Shown in pieces: positions 1 through 7,678 of a DNA stretch of 18,667 nt. The notes beneath the pieces are model-generated. The model did not search any database, had not been told where the DNA came from, and saw only the letters and a list, made by a program, of their open reading frames with translations. How positions within the stretch are numbered: the stretch's first letter is position 1; the number at the start of each line of letters is the position of its first letter. This stretch comes from Firmicutes bacterium UBA994 (lineage in GTDB: Bacteria; Bacillota; UBA994), in the NCBI GenBank assembly GCA_002292025.1, contig DBBC01000131.1:1-18667 (forward strand). Reading direction: 5' to 3'. Both the position numbers and the translations under genes were made by a program.

Positions 1-344
1 AGCGTTTCTACGCCGTCATCAAGTGTGCGATTCATTAAGGCCATCTGAAACTCATACTCGAAATCCGAGACGGCACGTAAGCCCTTGATGATTATCTGCG
101 CTCTCTCGCTCCGCATATAACTCACTAAAAGACCGGCGTGATGCGTAACCGCTACATTGGGTATATCTCTGGTAACCTCCCGCAGGAGCGCAACACGCTC
201 CTCCGTGGTGAACAGCGTGCTTTTATTTTGGTTGCTCATTACTACTACGCTGAGCCGATCAAAAATCAGAGCTGCACGCAGAATGATATCTAGGTGACCA
301 TTGGTTACGGGGTCAAAACTACCGGGATACACCGCTTTAATCAC
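1..344 (-). CDS. coaD: Phosphopantetheine adenylyltransferase, N-terminal part (cut by window edge)
   Basis: CoaD transfers AMP from ATP to 4'-phosphopantetheine to give dephospho-CoA, the fourth step of cytosolic coenzyme A synthesis. About 114 codons are visible, and the C-terminal third lies beyond base 1. The N-terminus reads VIKAVYPGSFDPVTNGHLDI, carrying the family's TNGH nucleotide-binding signature at residues 14-17. Further on, IIKGLRAVSDFEYEFQMALM matches the conserved GLRAVSDFEYE block. The start is GTG at 342-344, with a strong GAGGAGG ribosome-binding site about nine bases upstream. coaD usually follows rsmD closely, as it does here in order, but the 187-base gap between them holds a dispersed repeat and a possible promoter. 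The identity is secure; only the C-terminus is unseen. Confidence 0.95.
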   Translation of the reverse strand, partial: MIKAVYPGSFDPVTNGHLDIILRAALIFDRLSVVVMSNQNKSTLFTTEERVALLREVTRDIPNVAVTHHAGLLVSYMRSERAQIIIKGLRAVSDFEYEFQMALMNRTLDDGVET

Positions 345-409
345 GGCTGCTTCCTCCTCGCGTGGCTTACTAAACTTAAGTGTTATCGGGCATGTAACTG
401 CTCAGCCTC

Positions 410-437
410 ATTGTAAGTTGGCAAAAACAAAGAGCAA
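410..437 (-). promoter_or_regulatory. Possible sigma-A promoter for coaD
   Basis: On the minus strand a TACAAT -10 box (plus-strand 410-415) lies 16 bases from a weak TTGCTC -35 box (432-437). The -35 box is inside the dispersed repeat at 421-482. Transcription would start roughly 50-60 bases upstream of the coaD start codon. The -10 matches five of six consensus bases but the -35 only three, so this is a guess supported mainly by the unusually long rsmD-coaD gap. Confidence 0.3.
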
Positions 438-482
438 AAGCAAAAAGGAATGATTAGTGGTCCTTCGTGTCCTTCGTGGATA
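421..482 (-). repeat. Dispersed intergenic repeat, copy A
   Basis: Read on the minus strand this stretch contains CCACGAAGGACACGAAGG, then ACCACTAA, then a T-rich tract with TTTTTGCTTTTGC. Related sequence occurs at 17593-17629 and 18246-18300, so it is a repeat family within this window. The sequence resembles the short CCACGAAGGACACGAAGG-type intergenic repeats that I recall from several bacterial phyla. That link is from memory. No coding potential is visible. It separates rsmD from coaD. Confidence 0.6.
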
Positions 483-531
483 ATCTCCGCGTGCCGCAGG
501 CGCCGATTGTGTACTGTGATGCTGAGTAATT

Positions 532-1083
532 TTACGCTAGACGCACATAATAGGACATAAAGGTCTGTCCGTACTGCTTGGCTTTGAGAAGAGTTAGGCT
601 GCCTACCTCTGCGGGAAACGACTCTTTGGCGAAGTGCTCAATCACCAGCACGCCGCGTGCAGACAATAAGTTGCAGCGATCAACCAGCGCAAGAACATGC
701 GCGCCTGCTGAGCAGCTATAAGGAGGGTCGGCAAAAACCACATCGAACTCTTGGCCCGTTAGTTCCGGCAGCACTTTATCGTAGGAGCCTACGCGCACCT
801 TGAGCAACTCGGGAGCTATGCTAAGTCTCTCGCAGTTTCTGACAATAAGTAGAGCTGCGCGTGGCGATTGCTCTACGGCTACTACTAAGCGGGCGCCGCG
901 CGACAGTGCCTCAATGCCCATGGCACCCGTTCCCGCAAAAATATCAAGAAAACGAGCGTCTGGTATCAGCTCCCCCAGACTGGAGAAAACCGCACCGCGG
1001 GCCTTATCCGATGTGGGGCGAATGTCAAGTCTATCATCCATTTCAAGCCGTCGTCCTCTGAAAATGCCCGCAATGACTCTCAC
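532..1083 (-). CDS. rsmD: 16S rRNA (guanine(966)-N(2))-methyltransferase
   Basis: RsmD methylates G966 of 16S rRNA in the assembled 30S subunit using S-adenosylmethionine. The 183-residue product has the usual family length. It begins MRVIAGIFRGRRL, matches the N-terminal RNA-contacting block, and has the SAM-binding loop DIFAGTGAMGIEALSRGA at residues 47-64. The catalytic DPPY motif is at 119-122. The start must be GTG at 1081-1083, because an in-frame TGA stop lies immediately upstream; a GGGGGT site precedes it. It sits 61 bases after fakA on the same strand. The usual recG between these two genes is absent. Identity is secure from the motifs and from its position next to coaD. Confidence 0.95.
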   Translation of the reverse strand: MRVIAGIFRGRRLEMDDRLDIRPTSDKARGAVFSSLGELIPDARFLDIFAGTGAMGIEALSRGARLVVAVEQSPRAALLIVRNCERLSIAPELLKVRVGSYDKVLPELTGQEFDVVFADPPYSCSAGAHVLALVDRCNLLSARGVLVIEHFAKESFPAEVGSLTLLKAKQYGQTFMSYYVRLA

Positions 1084-1144
1084 TCATCTAACCCCCAGTG
1101 CGTTTGCCATGTTCAAGAAACCCTTCCAAAAGGAGCGCGCGTAA

Positions 1145-2788
1145 CTACTCCACGGAAAAAATATAGTAATAAATAGGCTGTCCGCCACTGAGGACTTCAA
1201 GTTCACAGTTGGGGAATCTCGCCTTGATTTTCTCAGCCAAAGATGCGGCAATTTCTTCCTGCGTTTCAGCCCCAACGAAGAGCGAGATCACGCCGTCATC
1301 ATCTGTGACTATTTTCGCAAGTAGCGCCAGCGCAACCTCATTGATGTCGGTACCTATCGTGTCAATGCCTTTGTCGCTAAGACCAAGAATGTCACCTTCC
1401 AAAATTTCACCTTTGTCACCGTTATAATCCTTGATGGCATAGGTCACTAAGCCGGTCTTAACTGTGCCCATTCGCCTTTGCATGGCCTTCGATACCCGTT
1501 CCAGTTCAACCGCATCGGCCTCATAAGACAGCATCGCCGCCAACCCCTGAGGAACCGTACGGCTAGCAACTACCGCTACTTCCTTCTTGGTAACCTCTTT
1601 AACTTGCGAAGCGGCTAAGATCACGTTCTTGTTGTTTGGCAATATGACGGCGCGGTCGCAGGCCAAGCTGTTAACGGCAGCGGCTAGATCCTCCGTGCTC
1701 GGGTTCATGCCCTGCCCGCCTTCCACGATTACATCCGCCCCCAAGCTCAAAAAGACTTCACGCAGACCCTTCCCTGTAGCTACCGCCACCACGCCGATGG
1801 ACTTGCCCGTACCCGGCTGAATAACTTTGAGTCTTTCCTCCGCCCAAGCAGTGTGGGCGTGCTGTTCCCTCATGTTTTCGATTTTTATGGCGCTAAGCTC
1901 ACCGTGTTCAAGCGCTAACTCCATTACCGCCCCGGGGTGATTAGTGTGCAGGTGCACTTTAATGACGCCTTCGTCACCCACAACCAATAAGGAGTCGCCA
2001 AAGGCCTCGAGGCTAGAGCGCAGCGCATGGTCCTCAACGCGTGGGTTAAGGATTAAAAATTCGGTGCAATACTGAAACTCGATCTCCTCAGCTGAAAAGA
2101 GCTGCTTTTCAGGTTCGGGTAGCTGTCTAAGCTCATCTGCCCCCGCCGGAACTTCAATCTCCTTTCCTAACAGCGCTTGCAGGAATCCGCGGTATATGTA
2201 AACTAAACCTTGTCCTCCCGCGTCTACCACACCTGCCCTTTTTAAAACAGGCAGCATGTCAGGTGTGCGTGCCAGTGTCGCCTCAGCCTGATCGATCACT
2301 ACCTGCATCAGCTTCGCAATGTCTGGCTCAGTACGTGCTTTTGCCTGCGCTGCTCGGGCGGCAACGCGCGCCACGGTGAGAATGGTCCCCTCTACTGGCT
2401 TCCCTACAGCTTTGTACGCCGTTTCCACTCCCGCCATTAACGCTAAAGCAAAGTCTGGCCCTTGCAGAACCGTCTTGCGCTCCAAGGAACGGCTAAAGCC
2501 GCGAAACAATTGTGACAAGATAACGCCAGAATTACCCCGCGCTCCCATCAGAGAGCCGGAAGCCACCCCTTGCGCTACAGCGGTACAAGTATCCAGATTG
2601 GGTTTATCAAGGGCTTTCACTACTGCCTGTAATGTAAGGTGCATGTTAGTCCCGGTATCACCGTCAGGAACTGGAAAAACGTTCAAGGCATCTACTGCCT
2701 GTTTGTTGACCTCTAAATTCTTGGCCCCCAGCAAAAACATATTGCGGAGGAGGGCCGCATCTATCTCCTTTGCGGTCACAACCTTCAT
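1145..2788 (-). CDS. fakA: Fatty acid kinase ATP-binding subunit FakA (DAK phosphatase / YloV family)
   Basis: FakA supplies ATP to phosphorylate fatty acids held by a separate carrier protein, FakB; the acyl-phosphate then enters phospholipid synthesis. The 547-residue product has the family's length and layout. An N-terminal DhaL-like nucleotide domain holds NVFPVPDGDTGTNM (DGDTGTN at residues 42-48, the Mg-ADP site) and MGARGNSGVILSQ (GARGNSG at 82-88). A linker with VVDAGGQGLVY follows near residue 190. The C-terminal half should be the region that works with FakB. Its ATG lies four bases after the Asp23-family stop codon, so the two are probably co-translated, as in B. subtilis yloU-yloV. 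No fakB gene is visible in the window. The exact acyl substrate cannot be read from the sequence. Confidence 0.92.
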   Translation of the reverse strand: MKVVTAKEIDAALLRNMFLLGAKNLEVNKQAVDALNVFPVPDGDTGTNMHLTLQAVVKALDKPNLDTCTAVAQGVASGSLMGARGNSGVILSQLFRGFSRSLERKTVLQGPDFALALMAGVETAYKAVGKPVEGTILTVARVAARAAQAKARTEPDIAKLMQVVIDQAEATLARTPDMLPVLKRAGVVDAGGQGLVYIYRGFLQALLGKEIEVPAGADELRQLPEPEKQLFSAEEIEFQYCTEFLILNPRVEDHALRSSLEAFGDSLLVVGDEGVIKVHLHTNHPGAVMELALEHGELSAIKIENMREQHAHTAWAEERLKVIQPGTGKSIGVVAVATGKGLREVFLSLGADVIVEGGQGMNPSTEDLAAAVNSLACDRAVILPNNKNVILAASQVKEVTKKEVAVVASRTVPQGLAAMLSYEADAVELERVSKAMQRRMGTVKTGLVTYAIKDYNGDKGEILEGDILGLSDKGIDTIGTDINEVALALLAKIVTDDDGVISLFVGAETQEEIAASLAEKIKARFPNCELEVLSGGQPIYYYIFSVE

Positions 2789-2792
2789 CCCC

Positions 2793-3158
2793 CTAAGCCT
2801 TCTCGTTTACGCGCACTCCTTGTACATTGACGTTAACTTGCTCTACCGACAAGTCAAGCAAGGATTCCACTACGTATCTTACTTTCTCCATGACATTCTG
2901 CGCTACCTCAGAGATTTTGGTACCGTATCCCACGACAATGTATAGGTCAATCACTATACGGTTGCCGCTCTGGCGCACTTCTACGCCACGGGATAGATTC
3001 TCCTTGCCCAGAAGCTCAATAAACCCGTCACGAATGCGACTGCGCGAGCACATCCCAACAAGTCCATAGCATTCTAAGGCAGCGCCACCCGCTACCGTAG
3101 CAATCGCCTCGGCAGTAATAATTATCTTTCCATATTGTGTCATGATAGTCTGACTCAA
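2793..3158 (-). CDS. Asp23/Gls24 family envelope stress protein (YloU-like)
   Basis: This is a small Asp23/Gls24-family protein. The family is linked to cell-envelope homeostasis in Gram-positive bacteria, but the biochemical role is not established. The core reads YGKIIITAEAIATVAGGAAL, then GLVGMCSR, KENLSRGVEVR and SYGTKI-like GYGTKISEVAQNV, and ends VNVQGVRV. These match YloU of B. subtilis closely as I remember it. The start is uncertain. I chose TTG at 3156-3158: it gives about the same N-terminal length as YloU and has GGGGGAG four bases upstream, which is a short spacing. ATG at 3143 or 3179 are alternatives with weaker ribosome-binding sites. The reading frame stays open further upstream but would run into rpmB. 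It directly precedes fakA, a conserved pair. Confidence 0.9.
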   Translation of the reverse strand: MSQTIMTQYGKIIITAEAIATVAGGAALECYGLVGMCSRSRIRDGFIELLGKENLSRGVEVRQSGNRIVIDLYIVVGYGTKISEVAQNVMEKVRYVVESLLDLSVEQVNVNVQGVRVNEKA

Positions 3159-3209
3159 TGCGCTCCCCCATTCCTGCATACGATTTTCTTTGTAAAATAT
3201 TCCTTGTCC

Positions 3210-3238
3210 TTGCCAGTGCGGTTTTTCCGTGATAGAAT
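3210..3238 (+). promoter_or_regulatory. Sigma-A type promoter of rpmB
   Basis: TTGCCA (3210-3215) and TAGAAT (3233-3238) are separated by exactly 17 bases and match the vegetative consensus in four and five of six positions. Transcription would start near 3245, giving a very short leader before the AAAGGAGGT ribosome-binding site and the rpmB ATG at 3268. This is the best-looking promoter in the window. Confidence 0.7.
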
Positions 3239-3267
3239 GGCTGCTGTGAAAAGGAGGTGCGGCTACC

Positions 3268-3468
3268 ATGCACAGATGTGAAGTCTGCAATAAGACCAAG
3301 TCTTCCGGCAATAAATTGAACTACAAAGGAACCCAATTGACTAAGCGCACCCGGCGCACTCGCTTCCCCAACATCCAACGAGTGCGGGTTATTGCTGAAG
3401 GAAGACCGACCCGGCTCAACGTGTGTACGACATGCCTCAAGTCTAACAAAGTCACTCGCGCCGTGTAA
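3268..3468 (+). CDS. rpmB: Large-subunit ribosomal protein bL28, zinc-binding type
   Basis: bL28 is a small protein of the 50S subunit. The 66-residue product shows the family pattern: RCEVC near the start, TKRTRRTRFPNIQRVRV in the middle and NVCTTCLKSNKV near the end. Paired cysteines at residues 4/7 and 52/55 form the zinc-binding C+ version of L28, as opposed to the C- paralogue that lacks them. An AAAGGAGGT site lies about ten bases before the ATG, and a near-consensus promoter sits just upstream. It is the only plus-strand gene between two minus-strand blocks, diverging from the Asp23-family gene and converging on rpe. The order rpmB, Asp23-family gene, fakA is conserved in Bacillota. 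Confidence 0.96.
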   Translation: MHRCEVCNKTKSSGNKLNYKGTQLTKRTRRTRFPNIQRVRVIAEGRPTRLNVCTTCLKSNKVTRAV

Positions 3469-3491
3469 ATGATAAAATCAGGCAATCGCAA

Positions 3492-3524
3492 ACCCTCCTT
3501 TTGGTTTATGGCCAGCGGGAGGGT
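3492..3524. terminator. Possible bidirectional terminator between rpmB and rpe
   Basis: ACCCTCC (3492-3498) and GGAGGGT (3518-3524) form a perfect 7-bp stem with a 19-base loop, placed between the converging ends of rpmB and rpe. Neither side has a proper run of Ts (CTTGAC on the plus side, TTGCGATT on the minus side), so it is a weak candidate supported mainly by its position. Confidence 0.4.
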
Positions 3525-3545
3525 CTTGACTATTTAAGGACAGGC

Positions 3546-4205
3546 TCACGCCTCAGCGCGCGCTTCGATAATGCTCGCCGCAAAGGCTCGGCGGTCAAGG
3601 CTTTGAAAAAATGAAGCTCCTGCCACCAGATGTGTAGCGCCGTGCGCAACGCACTGCTTCGCGGTCTCCAGCGTGATACCGCCGTCTACTTGCAATGTTA
3701 TATCTTTTCCATGGGCTAAAGCCATCTCCCTGACCTCCCAAATTTTTACTAGGACGCTTGGGATAAACTTCTGCCCTCCAAACCCGGGATTAACTGTCAT
3801 CAGCAACACCGCGTCTATATCGCCAATAATGCATTTCAGCACGTTCACGGGCGTAGCCGGATTCAGGGAAACTCCAGCCTGCACACCTAGTTCTTTAATG
3901 CGATACACTAGTCGGTGCAGGTGGGGGGTCGCTTCGGCGTGTACAGTGATGAGCTCGGGGCCTGTCTGCGCAAAGGCGGCAACATGTCGATCAGGCTCAG
4001 CCACCATCAAGTGGCAGTCGAATTTAAGCTGTCCATGCCGTCTGACAGCGTGGGCCATGTTTGTACCGTATGAGATGTTCGGTACGAAATTACCGTCCAT
4101 GACATCGATATGCACTTGCTGCAGTCCCGCAGCTGCTACGCTGTCTAGCTCTTCCCCTAAGTACAGCAAATCCGCCGCCAACAATGACGGCGATAGTATA
4201 ATCAC
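3546..4205 (-). CDS. rpe: Ribulose-phosphate 3-epimerase
   Basis: Rpe interconverts ribulose 5-phosphate and xylulose 5-phosphate in the non-oxidative pentose phosphate pathway. The 219-residue TIM barrel has the expected landmarks: LSPSLLAADL at the start, VHIDVMDGNFVPN with metal ligands H32 and D34, DCHLMV with H65, and LQVDGGI with D174. D34 and D174 are the usual acid/base pair. NPGFGGQKFIPS (139-150) is the substrate-phosphate loop. The second phosphate-binding segment reads VAGASFF where VAGSAIF-like sequence is usual, a mild variant. The start is GTG at 4203-4205, overlapping the rsgA stop (GTGA), with AAAGGAG nine bases upstream inside rsgA. It is the last gene of the long minus-strand run and is probably translationally coupled to rsgA. 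Confidence 0.96.
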   Translation of the reverse strand: MIILSPSLLAADLLYLGEELDSVAAAGLQQVHIDVMDGNFVPNISYGTNMAHAVRRHGQLKFDCHLMVAEPDRHVAAFAQTGPELITVHAEATPHLHRLVYRIKELGVQAGVSLNPATPVNVLKCIIGDIDAVLLMTVNPGFGGQKFIPSVLVKIWEVREMALAHGKDITLQVDGGITLETAKQCVAHGATHLVAGASFFQSLDRRAFAASIIEARAEA

Positions 4206-5083
4206 TTGTATCGTCTCCTTTCGTGTTGCCGGACCTCGTCTAAGAGGGCCAAGTATCTCTTGTAGCGTTCGGGCGCTATGGCCCGACTTGGCAACAGCTG
4301 GCTGTGAACTGCGCAGCCGGGCTCCCCGCTATGCTGGCAGTCGCCGCCGAACCGACATCGCTCCCGTGCCAAACGCATCTCGGGGAAGTGCTCGGCCAAA
4401 GTTTGGCTGTTAAGTCCAAGCGGCAGGTCCATGCGACTAAACCCCGGGGTATCCGCCACATAGGCATCATAATCAGGCAGGTAGTGTAGTTCTACATGGC
4501 GTGTGGTATGTCTGCCGTGGCGTGTTTTCGCGCTCACGTCCCCCACAACCGGCTTAGTCTCAGGGCACAGGCGCCGAATCAGGCTTGACTTGCCTACGCC
4601 TGACTGCCCCGCAAGTACAGAAATTTGCCCGCGCAATGCATCTAACAGCTCGCTAGGCACATTGCCACAAGTTAAAGACCCTAGAATCACCAAGTAGCCG
4701 GCCGTCTCGTACATACCTTTAAGTTCCTCGCGCCGCTGCAAATCTGTCTTGTTAAAAAAGATGACACCCCGCAATTTAAGTGCTTCTGCCGCCACCAAAA
4801 TTCGGTCCACGAGAATTAGGTTCGGTTCAGGTGCGGTCATGGCGGCAACCACTATTACTTGAGAGACGTTAGCAACCAAAGGCCGCTCCAAAACATTTCG
4901 CCGCGGCAAAATGTTTTCCACAACGCCCTCTCCTCCGCCTAGGGCAGTGACTTCGACAAGATCGCCCACGCAGGGGGTGTCTTCCGATAACCTTAGCCTG
5001 CCGCGGGCACGGCATCTGAGCAGGTCAGACCCAGTCTGAACAAAATAGTATCCCGCTAAGAGCCTAATGATCCGCCCCACCAA
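4202..5083 (-). CDS. rsgA: Small ribosomal subunit biogenesis GTPase RsgA
   Basis: RsgA is a circularly permuted GTPase that helps late 30S assembly and is stimulated by the ribosome. The roughly 293-residue product has an N-terminal OB fold (about 1-70), then the permuted G motifs: G4 NKTD at 111-114, G1 GQSGVGKSS at 159-167, G2 region RHTTRH at 191-196 and G3 DTPG at 211-214. The C-terminal zinc domain has C243, C249, H251 and C257. The start is TTG at 5083 or the next codon, GTG at 5080; both lie a few bases after the prkC stop at 5087-5089. In B. subtilis the PrkC kinase encoded next to it phosphorylates this protein (CpgA), so the linkage to prkC and stp is likely functional here too. 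Confidence 0.95.
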   Translation of the reverse strand: MVGRIIRLLAGYYFVQTGSDLLRCRARGRLRLSEDTPCVGDLVEVTALGGGEGVVENILPRRNVLERPLVANVSQVIVVAAMTAPEPNLILVDRILVAAEALKLRGVIFFNKTDLQRREELKGMYETAGYLVILGSLTCGNVPSELLDALRGQISVLAGQSGVGKSSLIRRLCPETKPVVGDVSAKTRHGRHTTRHVELHYLPDYDAYVADTPGFSRMDLPLGLNSQTLAEHFPEMRLARERCRFGGDCQHSGEPGCAVHSQLLPSRAIAPERYKRYLALLDEVRQHERRRYK

Positions 5084-5086
5084 AAG

Positions 5087-6922
5087 CTAACTGCCCCCCT
5101 GCCCAATTATCTCATCGCGGTCGATACGCCCGTCAATCTTTATGATAAGGTGAAAGGGCGCAATGCCGAACACGGGGATGCGCAACTCCCCATCCTCACG
5201 CCTGTGTACCCGGTCATAGACTGTGCGCGTCCCTTCCCTGTCCACCACAATGACTTCAATGCGCGTGTTCACCGCTAATCTGTCTGCGGGGATAACGACC
5301 ATGGTAGTAACTTGCCAGCCGCGACTCACCACTATGGATACTTCACCGCCCGCGAGAATGCGTTCTCCTTCTTGGGGTGTTTGAGCGATGACCCTACCGT
5401 AAGGAATCGTGACATGAAACTCCCATGTCACAGGAGTTCTTACGGATAGGCCGATTTCACTCAGACGCGTTACAACTTCCGCTTCCGTAAGCCCGATGAG
5501 GAGCGGCGTCAACACTTCGACCACGGGTGGACCTAAGCTCACCACGACATCAACGTGCTCTCCGCGCTGCGTCAGGGTGCCGGGGCGCGGGTTCTGCTCA
5601 ATGATCTGCTCTGCCGGCACAGTTTCGTGGGTGCGCTCTGTTTTATGACCGAACACAAAACCGCCTCTGGTGAGATCAATCTCAGCCTGTAACAACGTCA
5701 TACCAATTATGTTGGGCACTTCTAGGAGATCAGGTCCGCGGCTGGGTACAATCTCCACCGTGCGCCCCGCTCGCACCGTGTTGCCACCTTCTGGATCCTG
5801 CCGCAACACTACGTTGGGCGGCACGTCGGGGTTAGATTCAGCCTCGGCAATGGTGTGATTCAGACCTGCCATACGGAGGACCGCGGTCGCTTCCGCCAGA
5901 GTTTTCCCCACTACATCCGGGACCATTACTTCAGGACGGGGCCAAAACGTATACAAGAGGACGGCTAGCGTCACCAGCATAGTGAGTGCCATCAAGGAAG
6001 ACACAACAGCTAGCCAAGAAACCTTGCGCTTTTTCTTCCCCATAGCATTCCTCCTCGGTTCCTGTCCGTGCATAGTGGCCGCTTCTTTTTTCGGTGAGTC
6101 ATCCCCCACTAGGAGGGAAAGATCGTCAAGCAGTGCCTGAGCTGTCTGGTACCTGTTGTCCTGTTGCTTGTGAAGACACTTCATCACTATGTCCTCAAGC
6201 CTAGGGTCAATATGAGGACAAAGTTCACTTAAGGGACGAGGCGCTTCATGCAGGTGCTTTAGACCAATGGAGAAGACATTATCGCCGGTGAAGGGCAGAA
6301 CGCCCGCGAGCATCTCATACATAACCACGCCCAGTGAATAGATGTCAGAGCGTTCATTGGTAAACCCACCTCTGGCTTGCTCCGGCGACAAATAATGGAC
6401 AGAACCCATAAGTGCGCCCGTCTGCGTCAAAGTAGAGGACGTTGCGGCGCGCGCTATGCCGAAGTCTGTGACTTTAGCTTGTCTGTCTCTGGTGATCAAG
6501 ATATTAAGGGGCTTGATGTCCCTATGAACAACTCCATGATGATGGGCGTGCCGCAGCGCTTCGGCGATCTGTATGGCGATATCAATGGTCACATTACTCT
6601 CAATGGTGCCGCTGTCGACAATCAATTCTTTAAGAGTCTTACCTTCGATATACTCCATGACGATAAAGTGGGTATCTTGATCTTGTCCCACATCGTAAAT
6701 GGCGACTATGTGAGGGTCTGATAAACTTGCGGCCGCTTGCGCTTCGCGGCGGAACTTGGCCACAAAGTCACCGTCGGCAGTCATTTGCGTGCTCAGAACC
6801 TTTATGGCTACTGTGCGGTTCAGCAGGACATCACGCCCCCTGTATACGAAGGCCGTTCCCCCGCCTCCTAGCCGCTCACCTACTGCGTAACGTCCGCCCA
6901 ATACTCTTCCCACCATGATCAT
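5087..6922 (-). CDS. prkC: Membrane Ser/Thr protein kinase with three PASTA domains
   Basis: PrkC-type kinases sense peptidoglycan-related ligands outside the cell and phosphorylate cytosolic proteins in growth and translation control. Of 611 residues, about 11-270 form a Hanks-type kinase: Gly-rich loop GGGGTAFVY, catalytic K41, HRDIKPLN at 133-140 with D135, DFG at 153-155 and the SPEQA segment near 180. A basic stretch GKKKRK precedes one membrane helix at about 302-327. Outside are three PASTA repeats at roughly 331-395, 399-464 and 468-535, then a C-terminal domain of about 75 residues rich in beta-type sequence. The ATG overlaps the stp stop by four bases (ATGA). A second ATG two codons later is an equal candidate. 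Kinase and phosphatase should be made together. Confidence 0.95.
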   Translation of the reverse strand: MIMVGRVLGGRYAVGERLGGGGTAFVYRGRDVLLNRTVAIKVLSTQMTADGDFVAKFRREAQAAASLSDPHIVAIYDVGQDQDTHFIVMEYIEGKTLKELIVDSGTIESNVTIDIAIQIAEALRHAHHHGVVHRDIKPLNILITRDRQAKVTDFGIARAATSSTLTQTGALMGSVHYLSPEQARGGFTNERSDIYSLGVVMYEMLAGVLPFTGDNVFSIGLKHLHEAPRPLSELCPHIDPRLEDIVMKCLHKQQDNRYQTAQALLDDLSLLVGDDSPKKEAATMHGQEPRRNAMGKKKRKVSWLAVVSSLMALTMLVTLAVLLYTFWPRPEVMVPDVVGKTLAEATAVLRMAGLNHTIAEAESNPDVPPNVVLRQDPEGGNTVRAGRTVEIVPSRGPDLLEVPNIIGMTLLQAEIDLTRGGFVFGHKTERTHETVPAEQIIEQNPRPGTLTQRGEHVDVVVSLGPPVVEVLTPLLIGLTEAEVVTRLSEIGLSVRTPVTWEFHVTIPYGRVIAQTPQEGERILAGGEVSIVVSRGWQVTTMVVIPADRLAVNTRIEVIVVDREGTRTVYDRVHRREDGELRIPVFGIAPFHLIIKIDGRIDRDEIIGQGGS

Positions 6923-7662
6923 AGGCTGTTCTCTCTCACCGCCAATAAAATCGTCACGTTGTCGGGCGCGCCGCGAGAAAGAGCTAAGCGCATGAGATGC
7001 TCAATCACTGCGGCACAGTCGTTATACTCGCGCAAAACACTCTCAATTTCTACGTCTGTGAGAACTTCCGTTAAGCCGTCCGTACACAGCAACAGCGCTT
7101 CACCTGCCTGCCATGCTAGGTTCTGACAATCTGTCGTCAAATCGGGAGAAATACCTACCGCGCGGGTAAGGAGATGACGCTCGGGATGTTGGCGGGCATC
7201 GTACGGGGAAATGCCGCCATGGCGCAGCAACTCCTCTACTACAGAGTGGTCGTGGGTAAGCCTAGTCAGAACACCGCTTGCGTACTTGTAAGCGCGGCTG
7301 TCCCCCACATGACAAATGTAAACCTTCCCGGCAAGCAACAACGCCGCGACCATGGTGGTGCCCATCCCGGCGTGTTCCGCGTGACGCGCGGCAGCAGAGT
7401 AAACGGCCGCGTTAGCACGTGCGAAACTCTGGGCAAGCACTTGGCCCGGGTGTGGATTCCTGTGCCCAACACGTACAGAGCGGGCCAGTTCTTCTGTAGC
7501 TAGACGGCTGGCGATATCGCCTGCCAAATGCCCGCCCATACCGTCGGCCACAATGCAGAGGACAGCCTCTGCTCCTGCCAGCGTGATTTTCTCACTCCAC
7601 ACGCAGTCTTGATTTTCTGCGCGCACTCGGCCGCGATTAGTATCCGAAATAACTGTAAACAA
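6919..7662 (-). CDS. stp: PP2C-type Ser/Thr protein phosphatase, partner of PrkC
   Basis: This phosphatase reverses PrkC phosphorylation (PrpC in B. subtilis, Stp elsewhere). The 247-residue product has the PP2C metal-site motifs in order: RAENQD at 14-19, VADGMGGHLAGD at 38-49 with D40, VGDSRAY at 119-125, TRAVG, CTDGLTEV with D195 and APDNVT with D234. No signal peptide or membrane segment is visible, so it is cytosolic. The start must be TTG at 7660-7662: an in-frame TGA lies five codons upstream and the next in-frame ATG falls inside the catalytic DGMGGH motif. GGGGTGG precedes the TTG by four bases. It sits 16 bases after rlmN and overlaps prkC by four bases. Confidence 0.95.
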   Translation of the reverse strand: MFTVISDTNRGRVRAENQDCVWSEKITLAGAEAVLCIVADGMGGHLAGDIASRLATEELARSVRVGHRNPHPGQVLAQSFARANAAVYSAAARHAEHAGMGTTMVAALLLAGKVYICHVGDSRAYKYASGVLTRLTHDHSVVEELLRHGGISPYDARQHPERHLLTRAVGISPDLTTDCQNLAWQAGEALLLCTDGLTEVLTDVEIESVLREYNDCAAVIEHLMRLALSRGAPDNVTILLAVRENSL

Positions 7663-7678
7663 ACGACCACCCCGTCAA

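Noticed and set aside
2319..2945. 208-codon plus-strand open frame opposite fakA
   Set aside because: It is a shadow of the fakA coding frame with no recognisable domain and no proper ribosome-binding site.
3159..3311. N-terminal extension of the Asp23-family gene into rpmB
   Set aside because: It overlaps rpmB and its promoter on the other strand and adds residues absent from the family.
3673..4413. 246-codon plus-strand open frame opposite rpe and rsgA
   Set aside because: It spans two real genes on the other strand and has the Ser/Arg/Cys-rich composition of a shadow frame.
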